Notes under the pieces: model-generated
Told to the model about the DNA's origin: nothing
The model's input: only the letters and a program-made list of their open reading frames with translations
Database searches by the model: none
Assembly: GCA_021846695.1 (NCBI GenBank)
Contig: JAJZWN010000033.1
Location: 1 to 13,379 of the forward strand
Direction: 5' to 3'
Source: Thermoplasmata archaeon
Lineage (GTDB): Archaea; Thermoplasmatota; Thermoplasmata; Thermoplasmatales; Thermoplasmataceae
Length of the DNA stretch: 13,379 bases
In this document: positions 6,200 through 13,313 of the stretch, in pieces
Layout of the letters: each line of letters opens with the position of its first letter
How positions within the stretch are numbered: position 1 is the stretch's first letter
Position numbers and translations under genes: made by a program

Positions 6200-8862
6200 A
6201 AGTCCTCTCCAATGGGTGGAAAAGTATCATTTTCGTTGATTTCATTGGTATCGTTTACATGATTTACACCATTTACACCTTTTTCTTCTCTTTGTTGATC
6301 AATTACGTCATCTTTCGAATGGACGATAGAATCGCTATGGACGATAGAAACGATACTTTTTAAAACTTTTAGGTCTCCCTTAACATCATTAACATCAGGG
6401 ATAGTATTTAACGAAGTTTTATTAAGAGGGAGGTCCTCCCAGGACTTTTGAAAGTTACCGTCCGTATCGTCCATATCGTCAGTATCGTCCAGATTAGGAG
6501 CGGGCGTAGTATTATTAATTTTTGAGAATGTGATTATTCTTGTTGTTTTCCCTTTTACCAACTCTCTTCCAATTTCTATTTTTATGCCTATTGTCTCAAA
6601 ATTAGGCTTCAATATGTTTAATTTTCGGCTTAGTTGTATCGCATTCCCGGGGAATCGGGATGCCTTTGGATCTGCTCCCCTGGCCTTTATTCTTTCGACT
6701 AATGTATTAAATAGGTCACTTGGGGTAATTTCTAGCGTTTTCTCCTCGGAAAAGTCGTCATTTTTATCCAAATAATCTATCAATTCTTGAGCCACTACAT
6801 TTTCACTGATGACACTTTTGCTTAAGTCAGAAATCCTAGCAGTATACGCATTAAAGAATTCCAGGGGCTGATAGCCTAAGGCTCTAGATACGGCCTCGCC
6901 CCATATAGCAAAATCAGCCATCCTAGGCAATCGACCAATAAGCTGCTTAGAAATATATTGGTGTATAATAAGGGCCTTTTGTATTATTTTAACTAGATAA
7001 CCCCCGACCTTAGGCGTTAAATTCTCCAATTCCTGAATTATCTCATTTTCAGTCTTTCTTTGTGTAGGGCCTATGGTTTCCAGCTCAAATTGGATGCTTC
7101 TATCTATGAAATCAGATCGAGTTGTTGAAATATTAATCCCATTCAATAAAACACAACGCTGATATCGGAAAATGATGTCTTCTTCATCAGAATATAGTTG
7201 TCTCTTTATTATGCCTTCACCGGTCGATGCCCTGCAAAATACATCGCTGTAGCCGTCCGAGATAGCATCTACATTATCGAAAAAGGCCGCATAGTTATGG
7301 GAAAGGGTCTGGACTAAGTTTTCTATCTTGTTTGGTATTGAAAGCAATGGAACAGCAGAAGGGTCTATTATGATTCTTATTGACCTAGAGAATGAGGATT
7401 TAGCGGATCCCTGAGGGCCGTTCACAAGTATAATAGGATGCGGAAAGCCCGGAATCATCATCGTTCCGAGCAGAACGGAATACAATAGCTTATTTTCCCT
7501 TTCCTTTTCAGGGTCTTCGTTTTTTAGATTCACAAGATTGAGATAATTTTCTAAGTCTTCTTTTTCTCCGGATAAGTCTATTGGCATTTCTGCCATTGCA
7601 GCATATCTTCTGAACATTATTACATCCGATGACAATGTCTCTATGCTGTTTTTAGATATTTTCAAAATCGACCAATCAGGCTTGCCTAAATCCAGATAAA
7701 TCTCATCATTTTTACGGCAATACCTGTTCCATAATTCTATCTTCTGATTCGATTCATAAGCTGCGGCCTGGCATAAAAACTGCAGGCTCCTTATTTTCTC
7801 TGAAGAGAGACTGATTCCAGCGGTCTTAAGCCACGACGTAAGAAATGCCCGGAAGATATTAGACTCTATAGGCCAATTCTCGAAATGATCAACATTCTGT
7901 AGATGGACGAATGGCTTTCCGTATTGGTCCAGGAAGAATACGCTGTTTTCTGGAATCGCTGTTTCCAGTTGCTGTTGTTCATTTGCATTTGTTGCTTCGG
8001 GAAGCATTGAACAAAGTTTCTGGTATAATTCTTCCGCTCCAGCGTCTTCAAACCCGTCTTTTGCTGATACTTTTTCTATGGGCTTTGAATAGGTTCCTTT
8101 GATTGTGGATTTCCTATCTTCAGGTTCTTCATCATTCTTGAGTTTGACAATGAAGTCGATGATGTCCATTGCCTCTTTTTCGTTTAGGTGCAAATCTCTT
8201 CTCAAAAGTCCTGAAAACCCTAAAGTTAAGTTGTGTCTAGCTCCTAATTTCCAATATTCTAAAATGGGCTCGATGAATTTCCAATTCTTTTTTATTGTTT
8301 CTAATTTCTCAACGAGTCTTTTATATTCCTCTTTTGAAAGCTCTCTTATATTTTCAGGAGAAGACAAATTTGTATAACCTGCAGAAGGATACTCTTTGCT
8401 CAACTGCTTTTCTCCTTTGATTTCAACTTTGAAATTACTGAACTGAGTTGATTTTATCTCTATATTTTTATCAACAAAGAAATGCACATGAAAGCCATTA
8501 TGAATAGTAGAAGACACCCATGTTTCATTTTTCAGAGAATCGACATCCTTTCCTAAAACTGCTCTTACTGTGGCTTCAACTATTTCTTCTCCTTCTTTTA
8601 GTTTGTTTTTATCATTACTGTTATGAAAAGGATTGTCGAAATCGAGAACTAGAAGATTTTTTGAAACATTACCACAAATTACTTGAATTCCATCGTATTT
8701 TCCTTCTTGAATGCCTTGCATCCACTCATTGTATTCTGAATCCGTTGGCGGAGTCGTATAATACTCAGCATATCTACGTAATGCAGGTATCTTAGCCCCT
8801 TTCCTTGAGGGAAGCCATTGGATTCCATTCTCTTTTAGCACAGCAAAATAATCATTTTCCAT
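6196..8862 (-). CDS. Primase-polymerase / AAA-type ATPase replication protein, 888 aa
   Basis: Likely replication initiator of the element. Residues 1-190 match an archaeo-eukaryotic PrimPol domain: motif I LVLDFD (D74, D76), motif II NGFHVHFF (H125), motif III VEIKG (E147) with YPSAGYT after it. Residues 200-260 resemble a PriCT segment (GARHNLTLGFSGLL, later KGTYSK). Residues 465-640 form an ATPase domain with Walker A GPQGSAKS (482-489), Walker B AAFFDNVD (D529), the conserved block YSDVFCRASTGEG, a RQLYSDEE turn, a sensor-like LLNGI and DFIDRSI. This order is known from replication ATPases of bacterial phages and integrative elements. Residues about 713-780 look like a winged helix (LSRKLNILKP, then a basic wing). 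The last 100 residues are a polar, repetitive tail (DDTDDMDDTDG, SIVHSDSIVHS, NGVNHVND). It starts at the ATG at 8862 after GAGGTGA, overlaps the 89-residue gene by 11 bp and overlaps the 57-residue gene by 4 bp. The catalytic residues look intact. Confidence 0.88.
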   Translation of the reverse strand: MENDYFAVLKENGIQWLPSRKGAKIPALRRYAEYYTTPPTDSEYNEWMQGIQEGKYDGIQVICGNVSKNLLVLDFDNPFHNSNDKNKLKEGEEIVEATVRAVLGKDVDSLKNETWVSSTIHNGFHVHFFVDKNIEIKSTQFSNFKVEIKGEKQLSKEYPSAGYTNLSSPENIRELSKEEYKRLVEKLETIKKNWKFIEPILEYWKLGARHNLTLGFSGLLRRDLHLNEKEAMDIIDFIVKLKNDEEPEDRKSTIKGTYSKPIEKVSAKDGFEDAGAEELYQKLCSMLPEATNANEQQQLETAIPENSVFFLDQYGKPFVHLQNVDHFENWPIESNIFRAFLTSWLKTAGISLSSEKIRSLQFLCQAAAYESNQKIELWNRYCRKNDEIYLDLGKPDWSILKISKNSIETLSSDVIMFRRYAAMAEMPIDLSGEKEDLENYLNLVNLKNEDPEKERENKLLYSVLLGTMMIPGFPHPIILVNGPQGSAKSSFSRSIRIIIDPSAVPLLSIPNKIENLVQTLSHNYAAFFDNVDAISDGYSDVFCRASTGEGIIKRQLYSDEEDIIFRYQRCVLLNGINISTTRSDFIDRSIQFELETIGPTQRKTENEIIQELENLTPKVGGYLVKIIQKALIIHQYISKQLIGRLPRMADFAIWGEAVSRALGYQPLEFFNAYTARISDLSKSVISENVVAQELIDYLDKNDDFSEEKTLEITPSDLFNTLVERIKARGADPKASRFPGNAIQLSRKLNILKPNFETIGIKIEIGRELVKGKTTRIITFSKINNTTPAPNLDDTDDMDDTDGNFQKSWEDLPLNKTSLNTIPDVNDVKGDLKVLKSIVSIVHSDSIVHSKDDVIDQQREEKGVNGVNHVNDTNEINENDTFPPIGEDL
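6254..6489. repeat. Short-period direct-repeat tracts in the 3' end of the replication gene
   Basis: There are three tracts. TTTACA occurs at 6254, 6263 and 6272 (period 9). ATGGACGATAGAA occurs at 6319-6331 and 6337-6349 (period 18). TATCGTC occurs at 6465, 6474 and 6483, with a TACCGTC variant at 6456 (period 9). They encode the polar tail of the PrimPol-ATPase, so they may be simple codon-level expansions. Their 9-bp spacing and their position within the replication gene also resemble iterons of a replication origin. Confidence 0.7.
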
Positions 8863-9121
8863 AGCTCACCTCATTGTATTGTTTTTTAAGATATGCTAAA
8901 TTTTTCATCAGCAGATTTTGCACTATTTTATCTGCATTAGAAGGAACAACTCCTGACTCTTCTTCAGCTTCGATGAGAAATCTTGCTATAGTCTGATATG
9001 CTATCTTTATTTCTTTTTCGCTTAGCCCTTTTTCAGCTAGTTGTTTTTTGAATTCCTCTATAGAAGGCTTCTTCTCCTTCGTTGAGATTATTTCTTCGTG
9101 GTGATTACCTGTCGTTATCAT
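8852..9121 (-). CDS. Hypothetical helical protein, 89 aa, first gene of the replication operon
   Basis: Not recognised. Apart from a polar N-terminus (MITTGNHHEEIISTKEKKP) it is almost wholly helical and charged: IEEFKKQLAEKGLSEKEIKI, then IARFLIEAEEES, then IVQNLLMKNLAYLKKQY. The spacing of hydrophobic residues suggests a small helical bundle or a dimeric coiled coil. There are no cysteines and no membrane segment. The ATG at 9121 has no ribosome site but has an AATTAAATAA box about 25 nt upstream, so the mRNA is probably leaderless and this is the promoter-proximal gene. Its end overlaps the start of the primase-polymerase gene by 11 bp. Small helical proteins in this position often act as copy-control or repressor factors, but that is conjecture here. 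Confidence 0.78.
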   Translation of the reverse strand: MITTGNHHEEIISTKEKKPSIEEFKKQLAEKGLSEKEIKIAYQTIARFLIEAEEESGVVPSNADKIVQNLLMKNLAYLKKQYNEVSYGK

Positions 9122-9140
9122 ATTTTATTTTACGATTTGT

Positions 9141-9150
9141 TTATTTAATT
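9141..9150 (-). promoter_or_regulatory. TATA-like box of the leftward replication operon
   Basis: AATTAAATAA on the minus strand is centred about 25 nt ahead of the ATG at 9121, the archaeal spacing for a leaderless transcript. Another AT box (AATATATCG on the minus strand, about 9160-9170) lies further upstream. The whole divergent region to the rightward gene is only 98 bp. Confidence 0.5.
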
Positions 9151-9187
9151 GGGAAAAGTTCGATATATTTTGGGAAATTTGCTTAGG

Positions 9188-9204
9188 GTTTTAAAAATAT
9201 GTAA
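9188..9204 (+). promoter_or_regulatory. TATA-like box of the rightward integration module
   Basis: GTTTTAAAAATATGTAA on the plus strand is centred about 25 nt upstream of the ATG at 9220. No ribosome site precedes this ATG, so a leaderless transcript is likely. It faces the leftward promoter across about 40 bp, so one bound regulator could control both directions. Confidence 0.5.
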
Positions 9205-9219
9205 ATCAAGAAATATCTC

Positions 9220-9639
9220 ATGGTATTTGATGGCGTAATGAAATGGGTAGAGAAAATAAAGAACTCACCCTTAAGTGAAGATAATAAAGAAGCATTGATA
9301 GAATACATAAAATACACTATTAATGACAAAAAGTATTATCCGAAATTCAGCTTTTTTGTTTTTATGCTGGCTGCATTGACACGTGACAATAATTCTTTGA
9401 ATCTAAAACACTTGAAGCGTGAAGAACTGATTTCTATCTTTGATTTTCTCTACAACTCACAATGGCTATATACACCAGCAGCATTTCTTCTGGTAAAATT
9501 CTTTACACTGGATCTACTTGAATTTTTAAATAAAAAATACAATTGGGGTTTAGAACCACGATATGAGTCACGTGCATTTTTAAAGACAAAGAAAAGTGAA
9601 ATTAAATCTCAGATGGAGGTTGAATATGGAACAAACTGA
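9220..9639 (+). CDS. Hypothetical protein, 139 aa, possible integrase core-binding (SAM-like) domain
   Basis: Seen: an all-helical, aromatic protein reading KWVEKIKNSPLSEDNKEALI, IEYIKYTINDKKYYPKFS, a helix with FVFMLAALTRDN, LKREELISIFDFLYNSQWLY, then FLLVKFFTLDLLEFLNKKYNWGLEPRY. The order 'KIKNSPLSEDNKxxIxEYIxY' - helix - 'KREELxxxxxFL' - helix resembles the N-terminal core-binding domain of archaeal tyrosine recombinases. The recombinase at 9838-10530 lacks that domain, and it lies downstream in the same reading frame with several stops between. I infer this ORF may supply it. It might instead be an unrelated helical DNA-binding protein. Translation is probably leaderless (TATA box about 25 nt upstream). 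Its 3' end overlaps the start of the next small gene by 14 bp. Confidence 0.6.
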   Translation: MVFDGVMKWVEKIKNSPLSEDNKEALIEYIKYTINDKKYYPKFSFFVFMLAALTRDNNSLNLKHLKREELISIFDFLYNSQWLYTPAAFLLVKFFTLDLLEFLNKKYNWGLEPRYESRAFLKTKKSEIKSQMEVEYGTN

Positions 9640-9754
9640 TCAGCAAAAAGAGTATAGTGGCCCTTACAAGCACATTCAAGAGTTAATAGACTTTTTGAAG
9701 GCCAACGGCATCGACTTTACTAGTCCTGGAGAGAAAAATGAAAACAAATGTTAA
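9626..9754 (+). CDS. Small ORF, 42 aa, between the integrase-like parts
   Basis: The ATG at 9626 is preceded by GGAGGT with ideal 6-nt spacing, one of the best ribosome sites in the window. The protein starts MEQTDQQKEYSGPYKH, continues with a short amphipathic helix IQELIDFLKANGIDF, and ends GEKNENKC. The gene overlaps the 139-residue gene before it (14 bp) and the 39-residue gene after it (17 bp), as in a compact operon. No known family is apparent. Confidence 0.55.
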   Translation: MEQTDQQKEYSGPYKHIQELIDFLKANGIDFTSPGEKNENKC

Positions 9755-9857
9755 AGAGATGAATGAGAAGAGGATAAAGCTTGCAATTAAGAAGCATGCG
9801 AGAGAGTTAGACCGGCTCATTCTGATGTTGAAGAAATATGAGAAGCAAGGAAAATAG
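9738..9857 (+). CDS. Small basic helical ORF, 39 aa
   Basis: It encodes MKTNVKEMNEKRIKLAIKKH followed by ARELDRLILMLKKYEKQGK, essentially one long basic amphipathic helix with heptad-like leucine/isoleucine spacing. GGAG lies shortly upstream of the ATG at 9738. The gene overlaps the preceding small ORF by 17 bp and the integrase catalytic ORF by 20 bp. A short basic helix next to a tyrosine recombinase could be a directionality factor or an oligomerisation piece, but this is speculation from position and charge. Length and overlap leave some doubt that it is a real gene. Confidence 0.45.
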   Translation: MKTNVKEMNEKRIKLAIKKHARELDRLILMLKKYEKQGK

Positions 9858-10530
9858 TGGAAACTGGCTAAAGAGGAATCTACCCGATTCAGAGGATAAA
9901 AGTTTTACTGAAAATTATAAGAACAGAACTTCTTTAGCAGAGACCTGGAATCCTAAGGATGTTGTAGAGAGGCTGCAGAAAGTCAAATCAAGAATCTACA
10001 GAAATATTCTGTCCCTTCAATACATATACGGCTCGAGAATCTCAGAGATTGTAAAAATGAGAAAGAGAGATTTAACTTTTGACATAGACGGCTCTTTAGT
10101 CGCACACATTCAGACTGAGAAAAGGAGAGATGGCCATGTAAAAGTTTTAGGAGTGAATCCTCAAAATTCACCCGAGTTGATTCCCTTATTGAAGGATATA
10201 GTCGAATACTTAGACATGTTAAAAGACCTAGATGATGAGGCCTATTTATTCGGTGATCCTGATTTCTTTAAAGTCGTGAGAAATGGTAAAGAGTATACCG
10301 ATAATAAACTGAGAATGAGAGTCTATATCGCTGCTATAAAAGAAGCTGGCCTGAATCCTCATTTGCTTAGGCATGCCAGGCTGTCATGGCTGGCCCATAC
10401 AAAGAAGAAGGCGTTAGAGAATGTTGATAGATTGATTTTAGTTAAATCGGTCGCTGACTTTACAAGATTTGACTCTGCTGAGGCATACGTCCGCAACATG
10501 AACTTAAAGCAGATTAAAGAGGCCTTATGA
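9838..10530 (+). CDS. Tyrosine recombinase (integrase), catalytic domain only, 230 aa
   Basis: Catalyses site-specific strand exchange for integration or excision of the element. Catalytic residues: Arg I in YIYGSRISEIV (R67), the hairpin Lys in TEKRRDGH (K95), the H-x-x-R box HLLRH (H175, R178), and the nucleophile in SAEAYVR (Y217). At the usual His/Trp position nine residues before the tyrosine stands Phe208 (ADFTRF), an unusual substitution. The catalytic domain begins at about residue 37 (WNPKDVVERLQKV). The first 36 residues are polar and too short for the normal core-binding domain, so the protein is about 80-100 residues shorter than typical family members. An in-frame TGA nine bases upstream fixes the N-terminal limit. 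The ribosome site is weak (GAAGAAAT), and a 20-bp overlap with the 39-residue ORF suggests coupled translation. The missing domain may be encoded at 9220-9639. Confidence 0.85.
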   Translation: MRSKENSGNWLKRNLPDSEDKSFTENYKNRTSLAETWNPKDVVERLQKVKSRIYRNILSLQYIYGSRISEIVKMRKRDLTFDIDGSLVAHIQTEKRRDGHVKVLGVNPQNSPELIPLLKDIVEYLDMLKDLDDEAYLFGDPDFFKVVRNGKEYTDNKLRMRVYIAAIKEAGLNPHLLRHARLSWLAHTKKKALENVDRLILVKSVADFTRFDSAEAYVRNMNLKQIKEAL

Positions 10531-10570
10531 AATTTTCCCATTTAAACATGAAGATAGTTTATTTCAATAT

Positions 10571-10604
10571 GATATTACTAAAAAAATATCAGGGGGGACA
10601 ATAA
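10571..10604 (+). promoter_or_regulatory. Leader of the 820-aa gene: small inverted repeat plus strong SD
   Basis: GATATT (10571-10576) and AATATC (10585-10590) form a weak stem. Directly after it come AGGGGGG (10591-10597) and, seven bases later, the ATG at 10605. AT boxes at 10541-10549 (TTTAAACAT) or 10557-10564 could be the promoter. A strong SD behind a distinct leader suggests the large gene has its own transcript or high translation. Confidence 0.4.
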
Positions 10605-13067
10605 ATGCCATCGGTATTTCAGCAAAGAGAAGCTGAAGCGGAAAGAGCACATGCGAAAGCAGCAATAGCTGTACACATGCACATGATCGCTGCGAAAAAA
10701 GCTGCAATGCAGAGAGCAAAACAATTAGCTGCCGCCAAAAAGCATGTCAATCCACAGGAACAGCAGGCACAGACGATGCATCATGCCGCACGACAGGAAA
10801 ATCTTCTAGAAGCTAACATGCATGAAAGGGGACCATACGGATGGCTCGGCTCTTTATGGTCTGACCTGTCACACATAACACACCAGGCAGAAGGGGATGC
10901 CATCAGCACAGTCAAAACTGCAGAACACGTCGCAGGCTCATATGTCGCTGATGTCACACAGGGTTCTCAGACTTATCATGTCACACCAGCAGGAGCGTAT
11001 ACAAATGCCCAGGCAATGGCAGGAAAACTGACGCCCGGCGAACAACAGGCTGTCGCAAAAGGAGAGGTAATCACAGAAAATTTATTGCCTTCCCAGGTCA
11101 GCGGACAAGTGGCAGAAATGCAATCTGAATATGGACACAATGCCGTTGAACAGTTTTTGTTTGGCATGGGTAATTCACAGGGAAATTTATTTGCAAATCC
11201 GATTTCATCGGCACAGCAAAATGGTATATTTTCATCTCAATTTGCGAAATCTTTAGGTATAAGTGTGGGAACTGTCCTTCTTGAAGCTGCACCTATCCCT
11301 GGTGGACAAGCTGCAGCAGATGTTGCGACAACTGCCGGAAAGGCAGGCCTTAGTATTGTAGGCCAGAGAGGTATAAGAGCCGGCATCGGAGCCGCTGTAG
11401 GAGCTGCAAGTGGATTAGGATTAGGCCTAATGAACGGGGCAAAAGGCAATCATTTGTGGGAGGACATAGGCATTGGTGCTGCATCAGGTGCTGTAATAGG
11501 ATTAACATCCTCTCCATCCGGCAGTCTTCTAAGAAGTATCTCAGAAGATACAGCAATAGAGAACCCTTCAATATTTACTTCTGACACTGTAGGCCACATA
11601 ACAGGAGATGAAGGATCCACTGAAAGCATTACAACGGCTACGGCCACAAAAACAATCCCTAAATTCGGGAGATTTGGATATTACCAAGGCACTGAAGAAG
11701 TGTCAGGAGAATATACTATAGGTTCTCACATCACACCTATTTCTTCTTCTGAAGAAAACGGGCTTAATAAAGAGTATAATGGTGTAAGTGCATCGATAAG
11801 CCGCACAGTCAAAATCGGAAATGAAGAACCTGCTACATCGTCAGATGTTGTAGAGGGAGTATCACTTAGACTGAGCAAGCCATCGATTTCATTGACAAAT
11901 ACAGAAGAAGGAACTGAAGCTGAAAGCGGAACTGAATTAAATATTATAAACACAAAAAGCCTTTTAAGTGGCGAGGAAAAAACCATATCGACTGTAGATA
12001 AATACGACACCGAGAGCAATGAGAATGATCTGTTAAGAGGATCTAGCACTTACAAAAACGGAATAAATGGAGAAGACAAAGGAACAGCAACTTTCAGAGA
12101 GCTTTCAAACACAGCTATCTCAAAGAAGTGGCTGGATACTCTCACGCTGACACAGAAAAGCCCTGATGAAGTTTTGCAGGGATTGAACGATTTAAAAGCG
12201 GGAGCAGAAGAAAGTGCCCAAAGTGCTGAGGATAATATACCTGCAGAAGTAAAGACATGGCTTGACAATGAAAGGCTAAACAACCAGATAACAAACGATG
12301 AAAGAGCAAATGAATACAGTAATCCAGATGAAGACAATGGTGAGGAAACAAAAACAGCGACTGCGACAAAAACAACGCCCGGTGAACGTACAATAAACAC
12401 AATAATAAGAAATGACTGGGATAACCTGCAGACAGGTTCTATAATTGATACAGTCCCAGAAATAACAAGAGGAATTAATATAGGTATAGGGATTGCCAGC
12501 GGAAGCCTGTTAAGAATGCCCACAATGACAGGGACAAAATCAAAAAGCATAACAAGCATAACTACCCCAGTCATTATAACTAAGCCTATCACAAAAAGCG
12601 TAACTCCCCCTATCGGTATAACTAAGCCTATCACTAAACCAATCACAAAAACACAGCCTAAAAGCCAGACTACAACAAGCACTCAAACCACTACAACGAC
12701 AAACACAACTACTTTATCTACTACTCCAACAGACAATATTATACCGCTTAAAACTACCGGCGGACTGCTGCTGCCGATAAGACATAAAAAAGAGCCGGCA
12801 CAAGACCTATTCCCATTTTATGGAAGGATAGGAAGAAGGCCTAAACTGCGAGCCAAGAAAAGCTACTTTGCTTTCCCGGACCTGCTTAACGAGAACGAGT
12901 ATCAATTCATGACTGGAAAGAGGGCACATGCCCTAAAGATAACGCCGCAGAACGCAAAGGTCTATAACAGGATGTTCTCTCAGACTCTTGGGATGAACAT
13001 ACTTACACAGGAACAGCTTAAAAGAGAAAAACATCGGAAGTCAAGACATAGGAACCGACTATTTTAA
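10605..13067 (+). CDS. Large mosaic low-complexity protein, 820 aa, possible virion or surface protein
   Basis: Not assignable to a family. Residues 1-75 form an Ala/Lys/Gln-rich amphipathic helix (AEAERAHAKAAIAVHMHMIA, AAKKAAMQRAKQLAAAKKH). Residues about 210-300 are hydrophobic and small-residue rich, with a glycine zipper (RAGIGAAVGAASGLGLGLMN and IGIGAASGAVIGL) that could insert in or disrupt a membrane. Residues 310-640 are acidic Ser/Thr-rich and include a TATATKT motif twice (344-350, 584-590). Residues 645-710 are a Thr/Pro/Lys stalk (TKPITKSVTPPIG, TTTSTQTTTTTNTTT). Residues 720-820 are basic with aromatics (FPFYGRIGRRPKLRAKKSYF) and end KREKHRKSRHRNRLF. There is no signal peptide, so Sec export is unlikely. 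Helical head, membrane-active centre and Thr stalk suggest a minor virion protein or a cell-contact protein of the element. A strong SD precedes the start. Base composition is less AT-rich than the left end. Confidence 0.8.
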   Translation: MPSVFQQREAEAERAHAKAAIAVHMHMIAAKKAAMQRAKQLAAAKKHVNPQEQQAQTMHHAARQENLLEANMHERGPYGWLGSLWSDLSHITHQAEGDAISTVKTAEHVAGSYVADVTQGSQTYHVTPAGAYTNAQAMAGKLTPGEQQAVAKGEVITENLLPSQVSGQVAEMQSEYGHNAVEQFLFGMGNSQGNLFANPISSAQQNGIFSSQFAKSLGISVGTVLLEAAPIPGGQAAADVATTAGKAGLSIVGQRGIRAGIGAAVGAASGLGLGLMNGAKGNHLWEDIGIGAASGAVIGLTSSPSGSLLRSISEDTAIENPSIFTSDTVGHITGDEGSTESITTATATKTIPKFGRFGYYQGTEEVSGEYTIGSHITPISSSEENGLNKEYNGVSASISRTVKIGNEEPATSSDVVEGVSLRLSKPSISLTNTEEGTEAESGTELNIINTKSLLSGEEKTISTVDKYDTESNENDLLRGSSTYKNGINGEDKGTATFRELSNTAISKKWLDTLTLTQKSPDEVLQGLNDLKAGAEESAQSAEDNIPAEVKTWLDNERLNNQITNDERANEYSNPDEDNGEETKTATATKTTPGERTINTIIRNDWDNLQTGSIIDTVPEITRGINIGIGIASGSLLRMPTMTGTKSKSITSITTPVIITKPITKSVTPPIGITKPITKPITKTQPKSQTTTSTQTTTTTNTTTLSTTPTDNIIPLKTTGGLLLPIRHKKEPAQDLFPFYGRIGRRPKLRAKKSYFAFPDLLNENEYQFMTGKRAHALKITPQNAKVYNRMFSQTLGMNILTQEQLKREKHRKSRHRNRLF
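12576..12634 (+). repeat. 17-bp direct repeat in the Thr/Pro stalk region
   Basis: ATAACTAAGCCTATCAC occurs at 12576-12592 and 12618-12634, 42 bp apart (14 codons), encoding the repeated ITKPIT of the stalk. Further degenerate copies follow (KPITKPITKTQ). This is internal repeat expansion typical of stalk or fibre segments. Confidence 0.75.
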
Positions 13068-13313
13068 GGAAGCTCACAAGTCGAATTGAATAGATTTCAT
13101 AAAAGCACCCCTCTAACTCGCTGTCTGTAAGCTTCTAGATATACCTGGCTTAAACCTTTCAAAGAAATGCCGTAAGAGGTAGCCCAAAGAGACCAAACTA
13201 GCCATTGGAATAACACTTAGAGATACAAATTATGCAGTTTATTAGTTAATCCGATTTTATAAAAACTTAAAAATCAGTAAAGTCTTAGATAAAATAGCGA
13301 TTTAAAATATTTT
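13068..13313. other. Intergenic region without a recognisable gene
   Basis: There are 246 bases between the stop of the 820-residue gene and the next start. I find no ORF of useful length on either strand, no tRNA, no box C/D pattern and no copy of the tRNA 3' end. The right end holds AT boxes (about 13252-13268 and 13285-13297) that probably serve the next gene. Confidence 0.5.
13285..13297 (+). promoter_or_regulatory. TATA-like box ahead of the right-edge ORF
   Basis: TTAGATAAAATAG is centred about 24 nt upstream of the ATG at 13314. There is no SD between them, which fits a leaderless mRNA. A second box, GATTTTATAAAAAC (13252-13265), would instead give a leader of about 30 nt. Confidence 0.4.

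Noticed and set aside
7866..8051. 61-residue minus-strand frame within the primase-polymerase gene
   Set aside because: It lies in another frame of a strong coding sequence, without its own signals or a plausible protein.
12050..12682. 210-residue minus-strand open frame inside the 820-aa gene
   Set aside because: It is Val/Ser/Leu-rich, the complement of the Thr/Lys-rich sense strand, with no supporting start signals. Other minus-strand frames at 10976-12402 are rejected for the same reason.
13170..13210. Sequence resembling part of the tRNA D/anticodon region (GAGACCAAACTAGCCATTGG)
   Set aside because: The match to the complement of the D arm is short and interrupted, and it cannot be extended to an att-length repeat.
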